64,000 nucleotides of DNA, from positions 1 through 64,000 of the forward strand of contig JAJYMB010000031.1 of assembly GCA_021787365.1 (NCBI GenBank). The letters run 5' to 3'. Each line of letters begins with the position of its first letter. The first letter of the stretch is position 1. Positions 39,772 to 49,185 of the stretch are shown here, piece after piece. The notes below the pieces were generated by a model. That model saw only the letters and a program-made list of their open reading frames with translations. It ran no database searches and had not been told where the DNA came from. The position numbers and the translations under genes were made by a program. Origin of the DNA: Actinomycetes bacterium. Lineage in GTDB: Bacteria > Actinomycetota > Acidimicrobiia > Acidimicrobiales > Palsa-688.

Positions 39772-42700
39772 TCACCACTCCCCCGGCCGGCCGCCGGCGA
39801 AGCTCTCCACGGCCGTGTAGCTCCGCCATACCTCCCAGCTTTCCCGCTGCGGCTCCTGCAACGGGTGGATGCGCTGGCGGAGGACCAGCTTCAGCCGCCG
39901 GTAGACATCGTCGACCTTGGCCGGCCGACCCTCGCGGCCGAGCGCATGCATCCAGAGACGGAACAGTTCTTCCCGGGTCGGCTCCAAGCTCAGCCCCTTG
40001 TCCACCGCCCAGTACACGGTTGGGAAGTCGCCGGCCTCCAAGGCGAGCTCCCCTAGGTCCTGGGCCACGTCGACGGCCTTGGCCGCAAGCGTCATGTCGA
40101 GGTGCTCGCTCGCCACCCACTCGAAGAACTGGCTGGCCAACGCGCCCCCGAACGGCTCTCCTCGGACCAGTTCCAGGGCGGCTCGAAGGTGAACGGCGGC
40201 TTCCTCGCCGTGCCGGCTGCGGGCCATGGACACGTGCTCATCGAAGCGCGCCCAGTCCGAGCCGACCTCGCTCGAGAGGCGGTACCCCTGTGGCCCGAGT
40301 ACCAGGCGCTCTTTCCCATTCGTCCCATAGCCGAGGACAGCTCGTGCCCGTGACACTGCGTTCATGACCGTTTTGCGCTGCGGGCCTCCGTAGTTCTCCT
40401 TCGTCGCGTCAAGGGGCCACAACGCGCTCGCCAACTCTTCTGCCGGCACCGGGCGCGGGTGCGCCGCCAGGTACGCCAGCACGCCGAGCGCCGCCATGAT
40501 CCTCGAACTGCCGACGGCCTCCATGTCACCTCCCACCACGTCCACCGGGCCGAGAAGGCGGATCTCCACCTCGTGGCGCTCGAGCCGGGCCGCGGCGCCA
40601 ACAGAGGCCCCATTGCCGTTCGTCGCTCCCGTAGTGATATCTACGAGCCTCTCCTCGCTTGGGCCACCCACTGCCTCACTCAGCAACGCAACCTCCTCAG
40701 CGTCAAAAGCACTCACCAGTTCGACTCGTAATTCCTCGGTTGCCGCCGCCTCTCCGCCTCCACCGTCAAGTTCCTGCGCCACGTTCGGCTCGCCGTCGCC
40801 GTCCAAGGGCTCTAGCGACCCCGTGTCGCCACGGAGGGCCCCGTCAGTGGACGGGGCCCTTTCGGCGAGCTGAGTTACCTCGCCGGCCGGGCCATAGAGC
40901 ACAGCCCTCGAGCTGCCTTCCAGTGAGAGCCTCCAGGTGGCCCCGTCCACGGGGCCTGCCACCACCAGGGCTACGCCGCTTTGCTCGGGCACCGCCGCTT
41001 CGCCCAAGCACCGAAGGGCATCCGCGGGGGTACCAGCAAATGCAATGGCGACATTGGGCAGCGCCTCGCATGCGACGGCCCGGACCGTGGATAGAGAAGC
41101 TGCTCCAGCCAGTTCCTGGCGCGCCGTGGCCATGCCGTCGAGCTTCTCGGCGAGGTCCATGGCCGCCGCCGGCTCGACATGCTGCACGCGGCCCGGAAGC
41201 CCGGCCAAAAGGGGGTGCTCCCCGACTGCGTACAACCCACCCAGCATCTCGTCAGCCCAGGGCTGGGTGGCGAGCTGGAGCGCGATGGCGGCCAGCGTGC
41301 CCCGCACCCGACCGGGAGGTCCTTCAACCGACAGCACTCCGGCGTGCTCCAGATTGAGCAGCACGGTGCTACCGTCCGCCTCGCCCACGGCGACCAGTGC
41401 CGGCCACGCCGGCCAGCGCTCGCTGGCCAGAGCCTCGAGGTCCTCGAGGCCGATGTCAGGGTCGAGGACGTGCACTGTTGCTTCGGGGTTGGGTGAGAAC
41501 CAGCCAAAACGCCCCGCCGGCGCCGGCGATAGCACGACCTCGAAGCCACCGGCGCCTACGCGCACCATGACGAGCGAAGGGACGCCCGCGGTGTTTCGCG
41601 AGATCTGCTGCGCCGGCGGCACCGCCTCGCCTCGCGAGCCGTCGCCTGCCTTCCACCACCGCTCGAAAGCGATGTCCTCAGCGCCGCCGGGCACGGGCAC
41701 GGGGACCCCGGGCACTTCGGGCGCGGGGATCGCCGAGTCGTCCGGGCCAGGACGACGGTCAGCCCGGTCCTCGGTGCCAGCTTCTCCTCTCGAGGCCGCC
41801 CCAGCCTCTCTCGACGCCGCCCCAGCCTGGCCATCTGCAGCGAGGTCGGCGTCCTCCGGCGGCAAAAGGCCAAATGTCCCTCCCGTAACGGCATCGCAGG
41901 CAGCCTGCTCCACCAGCGCCCCCAGGTACCGGAGGCCCAGGTCCACCCAACGCATCGCCTCTTCGGAAGCCACCGCCCGGGCACGCCGCTCCGCCGCCTG
42001 CACTGGGGGACGGTTGGGGCCGTATACACGTCCCCTCGGCCTGGCGTGAGCCCGCTCGCGGCGCGCCCTCTCGACCCGCCACACGACCCCGGCGGCTGCG
42101 ACAGCACCAAGGCCGGCCAACACCACCGACTCGGCGTCTCGGTGGCTTACCTGCTCCGTCGGGTGCCCGCCGGCACCCTTCGGTGGTGAGTGTTCCTCGG
42201 CGACCGCGCCTTTCTCTTTGCCTGTGCCGTGCGGGGCCACAACCGCAAATCCGGGTCCCGGGTGTTCCGCGCGGCTCGTTTCGGGCGGCGCGGCCGAGCG
42301 TTCGCCGGCGTGGCCGTCTGGCCCTTTCCGCGATGCAGCGCTCTGACTTGGCGGCCTCACGCCCCGGACCGCGCTGTGCGCCGCAGAACCAGCCGGCGCT
42401 GCATGGTGCGCCGGCGCTGCCTGGTGGCCCGACGCTGCGGCGTGCGCGGGCGTTGTGCCATTTGCCGGCACTCCCCTCGTTGACGACGACCTTTGCGCTT
42501 CCCGCCGGCCCGTCGCGGCCGCGTCCCCGTTGGCCTGCGGTCTTTCGCCCGGCGTCACCCCGACGCCCTGTGCTTCCGCGCCCGCCGCGGTCCCGTTGCC
42601 CGGTGGTTCTCCCCCGGCCTCCGTTCCATTGGCATGCGCTGCCCCCCTGGGCCCTTTTTCGTGCGCTTCGGGCTTTCCAGCCGCCGGCCCAGACCGGCCG

Positions 42701-43887
42701 ACATTTATACGCGCCTCCGAGCCGCTGACCGTCTCCCCTCTGCCCGTTGCTGCGCAGGTCTCGCCATGGGTGCCCTTATCCCCGCTCTCCGCCCGGGCGG
42801 GAGGTTTGCTGGCCACCTTGGTGCTTGCGCGGGCGTCGTTGTCAGCACCCTGCGTTGCAGGGTTGGCAACACTTTCACCGTTGGGTACCCCAAGCCCTTC
42901 CCCACGCATGCCACCGTGGTACGCCGCGGTGGTTTCGCCCACTACGATCGTGCCGACAGCGCTTTGGGGCATTACCAGGACCCATCCGGGGTATATCCAG
43001 TGGTCGTCCACCAGGGCCAGGCCGTCTGGTTGAGGGCGCCCATAATTGAGCGCCTCGATCTCGGTGTCCAAGCGCCAGTCCCCGAGGTAACGCTGCGCTA
43101 TTACGGACAAACAGTCCCCGGGCTGCACGACGACAACCTTCGTACCTTTGGGAAGGCCGGCAAAGCCGTTCTCTACGCTTGGGACGACCCCGTGCGTCGG
43201 CGCGAAGGCCGCCTTCGGCGGCGGCACGTGCTGGAGGTCGCCTGGGTGCGGGAAATGCCGGCCAACCGCCGTTGTGCTGACCCTCGCCATCGGGGCACCG
43301 ACCAGATCGTCGCTTGTGCGGCTCACCGGGTCGCTAGCGACCGGGTGCCGATGCCCCCCGGCGAGGGTTTTCGCCTTAGTGAAGACGATTCCCGGCGCCC
43401 TTGCGAGGCTCGTTGCCGTCACGCGCGCTGGCTGAGAGGGCGCACTCGTTGCAGCGACCGACCCCTGTGGCCCGGTGGACCGCACAAACGCAGTTGCCCT
43501 CGGAGCAGGTGACGCGAACGCACCGCCGACCGATGTGCCGATGGCCGACGCCGCCAGCGACGCCACCGCAACCGCGTCCACCACTCGCCGCACCCACGGG
43601 ATCGTCACTCGCCTCGATCGCCTGAGCAACCACTTGTGGCCGCTGAGGGCAGCTACCGCGTACAACAAGGTACTGAGCACGAGCCAACCCGAGATCGCGA
43701 GGCCCAGCAGCCGCACCAGCGCGCTCAGGGCTCTTGCGGGGCTCGTGGTGTCCAGCCACTGGCTGAAGTGCGCGAAATCTACCGACCCGAGCACCGGCCG
43801 GGACTCCCAGAAAAAGACCACCAGCGCGACCTCGCAGGCGAGAACTGCGCCAACATCGACATAGCTCCGCAGACGTGACCGTCGCAT
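39772..43887 (-). CDS. Transmembrane LysM protein with C-terminal OmpR-like wHTH + BTAD (SARP-type) regulator
   Basis: N-terminal TMs; LysM KVVVVQPGDCLSVIAQRYLGDWRLDTEIEALN; TM SVVLAGLGAVAAAGVVWRVERARR; EIRLLGPVDVVGG...ELASALWPLD...VMNAVSRARAVLG; BTAD RPAKVDDVYRRLKLVLRQRIHPLQEPQRESWEVWRSY. Confidence 0.88.
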   Translation of the reverse strand: MRRSRLRSYVDVGAVLACEVALVVFFWESRPVLGSVDFAHFSQWLDTTSPARALSALVRLLGLAISGWLVLSTLLYAVAALSGHKWLLRRSRRVTIPWVRRVVDAVAVASLAASAIGTSVGGAFASPAPRATAFVRSTGPQGSVAATSAPSQPARVTATSLARAPGIVFTKAKTLAGGHRHPVASDPVSRTSDDLVGAPMARVSTTAVGRHFPHPGDLQHVPPPKAAFAPTHGVVPSVENGFAGLPKGTKVVVVQPGDCLSVIAQRYLGDWRLDTEIEALNYGRPQPDGLALVDDHWIYPGWVLVMPQSAVGTIVVGETTAAYHGGMRGEGLGVPNGESVANPATQGADNDARASTKVASKPPARAESGDKGTHGETCAATGRGETVSGSEARINVGRSGPAAGKPEAHEKGPRGAAHANGTEAGGEPPGNGTAAGAEAQGVGVTPGERPQANGDAAATGRREAQRSSSTRGVPANGTTPAHAAASGHQAAPAHHAAPAGSAAHSAVRGVRPPSQSAASRKGPDGHAGERSAAPPETSRAEHPGPGFAVVAPHGTGKEKGAVAEEHSPPKGAGGHPTEQVSHRDAESVVLAGLGAVAAAGVVWRVERARRERAHARPRGRVYGPNRPPVQAAERRARAVASEEAMRWVDLGLRYLGALVEQAACDAVTGGTFGLLPPEDADLAADGQAGAASREAGAASRGEAGTEDRADRRPGPDDSAIPAPEVPGVPVPVPGGAEDIAFERWWKAGDGSRGEAVPPAQQISRNTAGVPSLVMVRVGAGGFEVVLSPAPAGRFGWFSPNPEATVHVLDPDIGLEDLEALASERWPAWPALVAVGEADGSTVLLNLEHAGVLSVEGPPGRVRGTLAAIALQLATQPWADEMLGGLYAVGEHPLLAGLPGRVQHVEPAAAMDLAEKLDGMATARQELAGAASLSTVRAVACEALPNVAIAFAGTPADALRCLGEAAVPEQSGVALVVAGPVDGATWRLSLEGSSRAVLYGPAGEVTQLAERAPSTDGALRGDTGSLEPLDGDGEPNVAQELDGGGGEAAATEELRVELVSAFDAEEVALLSEAVGGPSEERLVDITTGATNGNGASVGAAARLERHEVEIRLLGPVDVVGGDMEAVGSSRIMAALGVLAYLAAHPRPVPAEELASALWPLDATKENYGGPQRKTVMNAVSRARAVLGYGTNGKERLVLGPQGYRLSSEVGSDWARFDEHVSMARSRHGEEAAVHLRAALELVRGEPFGGALASQFFEWVASEHLDMTLAAKAVDVAQDLGELALEAGDFPTVYWAVDKGLSLEPTREELFRLWMHALGREGRPAKVDDVYRRLKLVLRQRIHPLQEPQRESWEVWRSYTAVESFAGGRPGEW

Positions 43888-44550
43888 TTATCCCGTCTCC
43901 TCCCCTGTGCCGCCGGCCCGCTTTCTATCCTGCGAGGGGCGGCACATGCGAACGTGGCGGCGGCCGTTCGGCATTTTGACTGGCGCCCCACACGCGTGAA
44001 ACCCGAAGGTTTCGTAATAACCGACCAGCTTCTCCGAGCCCGCGTCCAGCACGAGCGACCAGCCGTCGGCGTCGGCCTCTCGACAAACGGCCAGCATTAG
44101 TTCCCGACCGGCCCCGCGCTTGGTGCTCGCCAGCGAGTACACATGCTTGTGCCGGCCGCGAGGTGTCTTGTGCGCCAGACGCGCCTGCGCCGGCAGCGCC
44201 CTTGCACCAGCCACGCCGAGCGGCAACAACACGCCGGCTACTACTATCAGCAAGGCCACTGCCGCGTCTGGTGAGACAGCGCCCGCAAGAACGGTAGCCA
44301 GCATGAGAGCTACCACGCCGCCTATGACTCGCAACCATCTCAACCCGAGCAGGCACACGGCCTGGCCGCTCTCGTGCACCCGGCGTTCGTAAGCGAGTAG
44401 CGCCACCGCCGTGCCGGCGCGCAGGGCGGCGCGCCTTGCCCGGCTGAAGTGCTCGACCCTGTCGAACGCTTCCACCACGACGCCAGACAATTGCACGAGC
44501 GAGGGCGGGCGGGCGTCCTCGAGGAGCAACCCGCTGTTACCAGGGCCCAT
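43888..44550 (-). CDS. Membrane-anchored GNAT-like acetyltransferase
   Basis: Two hydrophobic helices then HKHVYSLASTKRGAGRELMLAVCREADADGWSLVLDAGSEKLVGYYETFGFHA; TAA directly abuts the next ATG. Confidence 0.72.
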   Translation of the reverse strand: MGPGNSGLLLEDARPPSLVQLSGVVVEAFDRVEHFSRARRAALRAGTAVALLAYERRVHESGQAVCLLGLRWLRVIGGVVALMLATVLAGAVSPDAAVALLIVVAGVLLPLGVAGARALPAQARLAHKTPRGRHKHVYSLASTKRGAGRELMLAVCREADADGWSLVLDAGSEKLVGYYETFGFHACGAPVKMPNGRRHVRMCRPSQDRKRAGGTGEETG

Positions 44551-44572
44551 AAACACCGGCCGCCTGGCCACG

Positions 44573-45418
44573 CTACCCCTCCCCGGTCGGCACAAGCACC
44601 GAACGCACCTGTTGCACCGTGTACGTAGCCTGGAACGGCTGCGAATAGTAAGTACCCAGCGGTTCGGTGCCGCTCCCGCCGGGGCCGGCATAGCTGAACG
44701 AGCCTGTGTACTCGACCGAAACCGATACCTCGTACGAGCCGGCCTGTGTGTATGTGTGGGTCACCGAAGGGGACGTCGGGCTGCCGGCGCTCGTGGACGT
44801 AGCTGTCGTCCCATCGCCAAACCGCCAAACATAGGCAATCGGTATCGCATCCGTGGTGATCGTGTACCCAGCGATGGACCTGCTCACATGCACCGCTTGC
44901 CCTACTCCCTGCGCCCAGAAGAACGTTGGCAGTTGTGTCAGACCGACCCGCACCGGGTTGAACTCGATGACGGCCGCCGGCAGCGGGGCCTCGCCCTGGA
45001 CCTCCGTCGCGCTCGGTGGCGGCGGGGGCGGTGGCGGCGCCGGCGTGGGCGTATTGTTCTTTGGGCTCGGGCACATGGGCTCGGGAGCACCGACCGCTCG
45101 GCCCTGCGCGTCGTACTCCTGCCAGTACTGCGCCGCGCTCCCACCAGGGCACGTGTCGTACCCAGGCCCAGCCACCTGCTCCCAGTAGTAACCCTGCGAA
45201 TTCGTGTGCTTACCGGCCGGCGCAGGCTGAGGCTGAGGCTGAATAGGATTACCCCCTTTGCAATCCGCCCTCACCTGCACCGCAGGACCAATGCTGCCGA
45301 ACCCCATACACGCTGAAGGGCCTGCATTTCCTCCGCCGTTAATGCTCCCAAAGGCACGGGCTGAAGTCATTAGAATCCAGCAAGACAAGACAAGACAGAA
45401 CACCGCGATACGGCTCAT
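44573..45418 (-). CDS. Secreted PKD-domain protein
   Basis: Signal peptide MSRIAVFCLVLSCWILMTSARAF; YVWRFGDGTTATS...SVTHTYTQAGSYEVSVSVEYT; ATGA overlap with the upstream gene. Confidence 0.82.
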   Translation of the reverse strand: MSRIAVFCLVLSCWILMTSARAFGSINGGGNAGPSACMGFGSIGPAVQVRADCKGGNPIQPQPQPAPAGKHTNSQGYYWEQVAGPGYDTCPGGSAAQYWQEYDAQGRAVGAPEPMCPSPKNNTPTPAPPPPPPPPSATEVQGEAPLPAAVIEFNPVRVGLTQLPTFFWAQGVGQAVHVSRSIAGYTITTDAIPIAYVWRFGDGTTATSTSAGSPTSPSVTHTYTQAGSYEVSVSVEYTGSFSYAGPGGSGTEPLGTYYSQPFQATYTVQQVRSVLVPTGEG

Positions 45419-46107
45419 CGTTTGTTCACAATCTCCTGCTCCCACCGCTGCAGACTTTCGTGTAGCAGAATGGCATAGTAACCAGAAATCACGAATTGGC
45501 CATTCGCGACCCTTTGCGCTAGTGTAACTCGCCAAGCTTTCGGCCCCGTACCTTTTGCTGTGTGTCCCACTACTCTGTCGGAAGCGTCGAGGTATGGCTC
45601 CGTGACTTGTCTTACTACGACGTCCACAGCTCCGCTCGTGTACGCACGTCTGTGACCGACTGACAACACATTCCCGTGTTTTCCATGAAGTAGGATCGGT
45701 TTTTCTGTGACAACCAAGAAGTCGATCTGGGTTGGCGTTGGAGGCAGATGCCAACCACGCTTCTTCATTTGTGCCATTAAGTACTTTTGCGCAGCGAAGA
45801 TATCCGATGACGGTGCAGCGTAATTTATCACTAAGTTGGGATTAGGGTGGCTGCCAACCCAATCTGAATACCTGGTCAGGGTAAGAAACGCCGTCTTCAT
45901 GTTCGGGCTGTAGGCGCCGGCGAGGCTCGGCGGGTACGGCTTAGCCGCCGGCCAGGTCGCCGGCTTGCCCCCACCCATGACCGTCGTGGTCGTGGTCGCG
46001 TTTGCCGGCGGCTTGGTTGAACGGTGCGTCGTGCCGGCCAGTGCGCCTTGGCCGCCCGTAACGAGTAACAGGGACACCATAAGTAGCGCTATCAGAGATC
46101 GTCTCAT
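45415..46107 (-). CDS. Secreted protein of unknown function in the Tad operon
   Basis: Signal peptide MRRSLIALLMVSLLLVTGGQGALAG; no recognised domain. Confidence 0.78.
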   Translation of the reverse strand: MRRSLIALLMVSLLLVTGGQGALAGTTHRSTKPPANATTTTTVMGGGKPATWPAAKPYPPSLAGAYSPNMKTAFLTLTRYSDWVGSHPNPNLVINYAAPSSDIFAAQKYLMAQMKKRGWHLPPTPTQIDFLVVTEKPILLHGKHGNVLSVGHRRAYTSGAVDVVVRQVTEPYLDASDRVVGHTAKGTGPKAWRVTLAQRVANGQFVISGYYAILLHESLQRWEQEIVNKR

Positions 46108-46129
46108 CTCGCCTCCTCGTCTCGCTTGT

Positions 46130-46834
46130 TCATGGGCAGCCGTTCCCGGACACCGAACCGATCGGTTGGCTCGTGGCCTCTGCCGCGACCACGAGGGGCC
46201 GGTCGCCCTCTACCAACTTCAACAGCGTCAGGTGCACGTCCTTGCGCAGCACGACTGTTATCTCATTGCCAGCCGGCGCCACCTGGACGTCCACCGACGC
46301 CAAGTCGCCGAGCCCGGCCTGGGAAGCCAGGTTGGCCTGCGCCAGGGGCACGGCAACCGCGGGGTTCAGCAAGATGCAACCCGACCGACGGTATACCGCT
46401 ATATTTATGCCCGACGCGCCGGCAGTCGCCGCATCCTCCGCCGCCGACTGCAGTTGGCGCTGGACCGCGATGCCGTGCCACAGGTCGATGGAGAGACCTC
46501 CCAGGGGCAGCAGTAAGACGGCCAGCAGAAGGCACCAGACGACCATGGCGTCGCCCCTGTCCCGGTCATCGCCCCTGTCACGAGCGTCGCCCCTATCTGT
46601 GGCCTGGGCCCCCTCCCTCGCGTCCCTCTCGATCTGCGTGCTCGCCGAGCCTCCCTCCCCCACCGCATCTCTGTCGTTGGCCAGTCCTGTTTCGCCAACT
46701 GCCGGCATACGTGGCGAAGACGCAGGTCGCGATCGGCCGGCCTCCAAGCCCCGACCTATCCTCGCCGGGCACCCAGGCACGACGCCCTGCCACAAAGTTC
46801 CCACTCCCCCATGGGCACGCGATCGCCGGCTCAC
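46130..46834 (-). CDS. TadE/TadG-like pilus assembly protein
   Basis: RGDAMVVWCLLLAVLLLPLGGLSIDLWHGIAVQRQLQSAAEDAATAGASGIN. Confidence 0.82.
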   Translation of the reverse strand: MSRRSRAHGGVGTLWQGVVPGCPARIGRGLEAGRSRPASSPRMPAVGETGLANDRDAVGEGGSASTQIERDAREGAQATDRGDARDRGDDRDRGDAMVVWCLLLAVLLLPLGGLSIDLWHGIAVQRQLQSAAEDAATAGASGINIAVYRRSGCILLNPAVAVPLAQANLASQAGLGDLASVDVQVAPAGNEITVVLRKDVHLTLLKLVEGDRPLVVAAEATSQPIGSVSGNGCP

Positions 46835-47253
46835 GATGTCGACTCCTCATAGGTGTCCACGTGTTCCGTGGAGCTAGCCGTGTAGTGCAGGCGTCCGATC
46901 GAGCCGAGCCCGGGCACCTCGCCGGCGGGGATCACTACCGTCACCGACGCCGTAACCGAACCCCCGGGCGCGAGGTCACCGGAGTATGTGACCCTGACGT
47001 CGCTCGGCGCCAGGCCGTCGTTGTATGCCAGTTCGTCTATGGCGTTGTCGGCCGCCGCACGCCCGCTCGCCCAATTCGGAGCCGTGGCCAGTACCCTTGC
47101 CGCCGCGCGAGCGGCGTCCTCTGCGTCGACCGCTCGCTGCTCCCACGCCGGCAGCGTCAGCACCAAGATCATCACTGGGAAGACAACCAAAGTCAGCCCG
47201 AGCATGAGCGTGAGAGGTGTGGCAGCGCCCTGCTCGTTACCGGGAACGGTCAG
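46831..47253 (-). CDS. TadE-like pseudopilin (start approximate)
   Basis: NEQGAATPLTLMLGLTLVVFPVMILVLTLPAWEQRAVDAEDAARAAARVLA. Confidence 0.72.
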   Translation of the reverse strand: MTVPGNEQGAATPLTLMLGLTLVVFPVMILVLTLPAWEQRAVDAEDAARAAARVLATAPNWASGRAAADNAIDELAYNDGLAPSDVRVTYSGDLAPGGSVTASVTVVIPAGEVPGLGSIGRLHYTASSTEHVDTYEESTS

Positions 47254-47642
47254 CCGGCTACTTCGTACTCGCCGCCCCTTGGAGGTCCCTAGGCAGCTTG
47301 CTCGTGCCTGTCCGTGGAGCGCGCGCCACCCACCGGTCCCCTCCTGGTCCGAGCGACCGGCGCTCGCCGCCGACGAGCCCGGTCTTTCCCCTTCTCCTCG
47401 TACCGAACCTCGAGGGAGGGGCCTCATCTCCGCGTTTCCGGGCGCGAAAACCCCAACTCGGTGCACTCGACAGCACCCCGACGACGCCTCTTGCACCCGG
47501 GAGCAGACAATGCACCCAGAACGCGCCCTCCACCTCCTTCTTGGTGCAGCGGGCGCTCCACCGCGCCCAAACCACAGCCCCAAGCGGCCCGTGGCACCGA
47601 CCAGGGGCTCGGCGCGGCAGTTCCCGGCTCGTTCCCGCCCGG

Positions 47643-48029
47643 TCATTGCGCCGGCGCTCCCTGCACGACCGAGAGCCCGCTGACCGATACCTGCAAATGA
47701 GGCACCGCCGGCAGGAGGCTGGGTAGGTCGCCGCTCGCGGTCGCAAGCATCAGACCGCCAGCAAGGACCTGGCAGGTTATGGTCACGTCCGCCCCGAAGG
47801 AGCCGTGCAGCAGGCCTCTCTGCACCTGTTCTGCCTCCGCCTGGCACGCCTGCAGAGAGCCGCCGGCGGCTGCGCCGGCCTGTGCCGCCTCGTCTACTGC
47901 GGTACGGAGCGCCCCTTTTGCGTACTCGTCGAGGACGAAGTTGGCGCAGCCGGCGAAGATGGCCAGCAAAATCGCAATGCCAGCAGCACCGACCACCACC
48001 GTCGACCCACGCTCGCAACTGGCGAACCG
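47643..48029 (-). CDS. TadE-like protein (start approximate)
   Basis: ERGSTVVVGAAGIAILLAIFAGCANFVLDEYAKGALRTAVDEAAQAGAAAGG. Confidence 0.7.
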   Translation of the reverse strand, partial: RFASCERGSTVVVGAAGIAILLAIFAGCANFVLDEYAKGALRTAVDEAAQAGAAAGGSLQACQAEAEQVQRGLLHGSFGADVTITCQVLAGGLMLATASGDLPSLLPAVPHLQVSVSGLSVVQGAPAQ

Positions 48030-48439
48030 CCCCGGCCGAGGGACACCTCGCGAAGCAGGGCGGGCGCCCAAGCGGTCCGCCACGCGCCGCCGCAGCCGCC
48101 GGCGCTGGCGCCGGTGGTTGGGCCGAGCGCGAAGCGGACCGGGCGCGGGCAAAAGGCAACCGAGAGGATGGCGGCTGGCACGCCGAGAGCCGAGAGAGAG
48201 CGCACCCGGCGCCGCGACTGGCGCCGGCGCCGGCGCCGGCGCCACATTGCGACTAGCTCCGACCGGCCCTGGGGGCGGCGCAACACCAAGTCCTGGGGCC
48301 GGGGCAGCGCCGAGCTTTGGGACCGGGGCAGCGCCGAGCGTTGGGACCCCGGCACCTCCGGCGCCTCGGACCGCGCCGGCACGAGGCCCTGCCTCGCGCG
48401 CTCGACCGCCAGGGGACCGATCAGCCCTGCCGGCCGTCA

Positions 48440-49156
48440 CTAACCGGCACCTCCGCCTGAGCTCAACCCGAGCTGAGTCGTCACCCAATTGAACACCGTC
48501 TTGTCCAAACCACTGATCAAGCCACCGATGGCAATGATGGCGACGATGCCGATCACGACCAGGCCGAGGTTGTCGGTTATCTGGCTGCCCCTTTGGTCGG
48601 CCGCCCTGGTCCGCCAAACTCCGTAGGCCGCCGACAACCACGCCCGCAGCTTCCCGGGAAAATGGGCAAAGTTCGGCCGCAGCTCACCGCTCCGCCGACT
48701 CGACACCGCCCCGGTCCCCACCAACCACCGGCCCGAACGCCGCGCCAACCCAGCCAGGCCCCACACAATCCTTGCTGCCAGCGCAACGAGCCATTGGGCC
48801 GAATGCCCCAGCCGCCCTGTGAGTGATGCGACGAGGTCGGCCCCGAGGTCTCCGGCGGGAGCAACGGCCGAGGGGGCGTCAATCGGGCGCACATCGCCGA
48901 GACCGCCGGCGGGGCCAACTGCCGAGGGGGCGTCAATCGGGCGCACATCGCCGAGACCGCCGGCTGGGTCAACGGCCGAGGGGGCGTCAGCGGGGGGCAT
49001 GTAGGCGGGACCGCCGGCTGGGTCAACGGCCGAGGGGGCGTCAGCGGGGGGCATGTAGGCGGGACCGCCGGCGAGGCCCAGGGTCGAGGCGCCGGCCAAG
49101 CTGGCCGCGGTGGTGTAGGGGGCCTCTGCGAGGCCCTGCTTCGTCTGGGTGAGCAT
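48440..49156 (-). CDS. Repeat-containing small membrane protein, Flp-pilin-like C-terminal helix
   Basis: GSQITDNLGLVVIGIVAIIAIGGLISGLDKTVFNWVTTQLG; four 18-aa repeats at the N-terminus. Confidence 0.72.
   Translation of the reverse strand: MLTQTKQGLAEAPYTTAASLAGASTLGLAGGPAYMPPADAPSAVDPAGGPAYMPPADAPSAVDPAGGLGDVRPIDAPSAVGPAGGLGDVRPIDAPSAVAPAGDLGADLVASLTGRLGHSAQWLVALAARIVWGLAGLARRSGRWLVGTGAVSSRRSGELRPNFAHFPGKLRAWLSAAYGVWRTRAADQRGSQITDNLGLVVIGIVAIIAIGGLISGLDKTVFNWVTTQLGLSSGGGAG
48848..49063. repeat. Four in-frame 54-bp repeats coding (PAYMPPADAPSAVDPAGG / LGDVRPIDAPSAVxPAGx)
   Basis: Seen in the translation and DNA. Confidence 0.95.
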
Positions 49157-49185
49157 TCTTAGTCTCCTTTTCTCATGAGCGAGCG

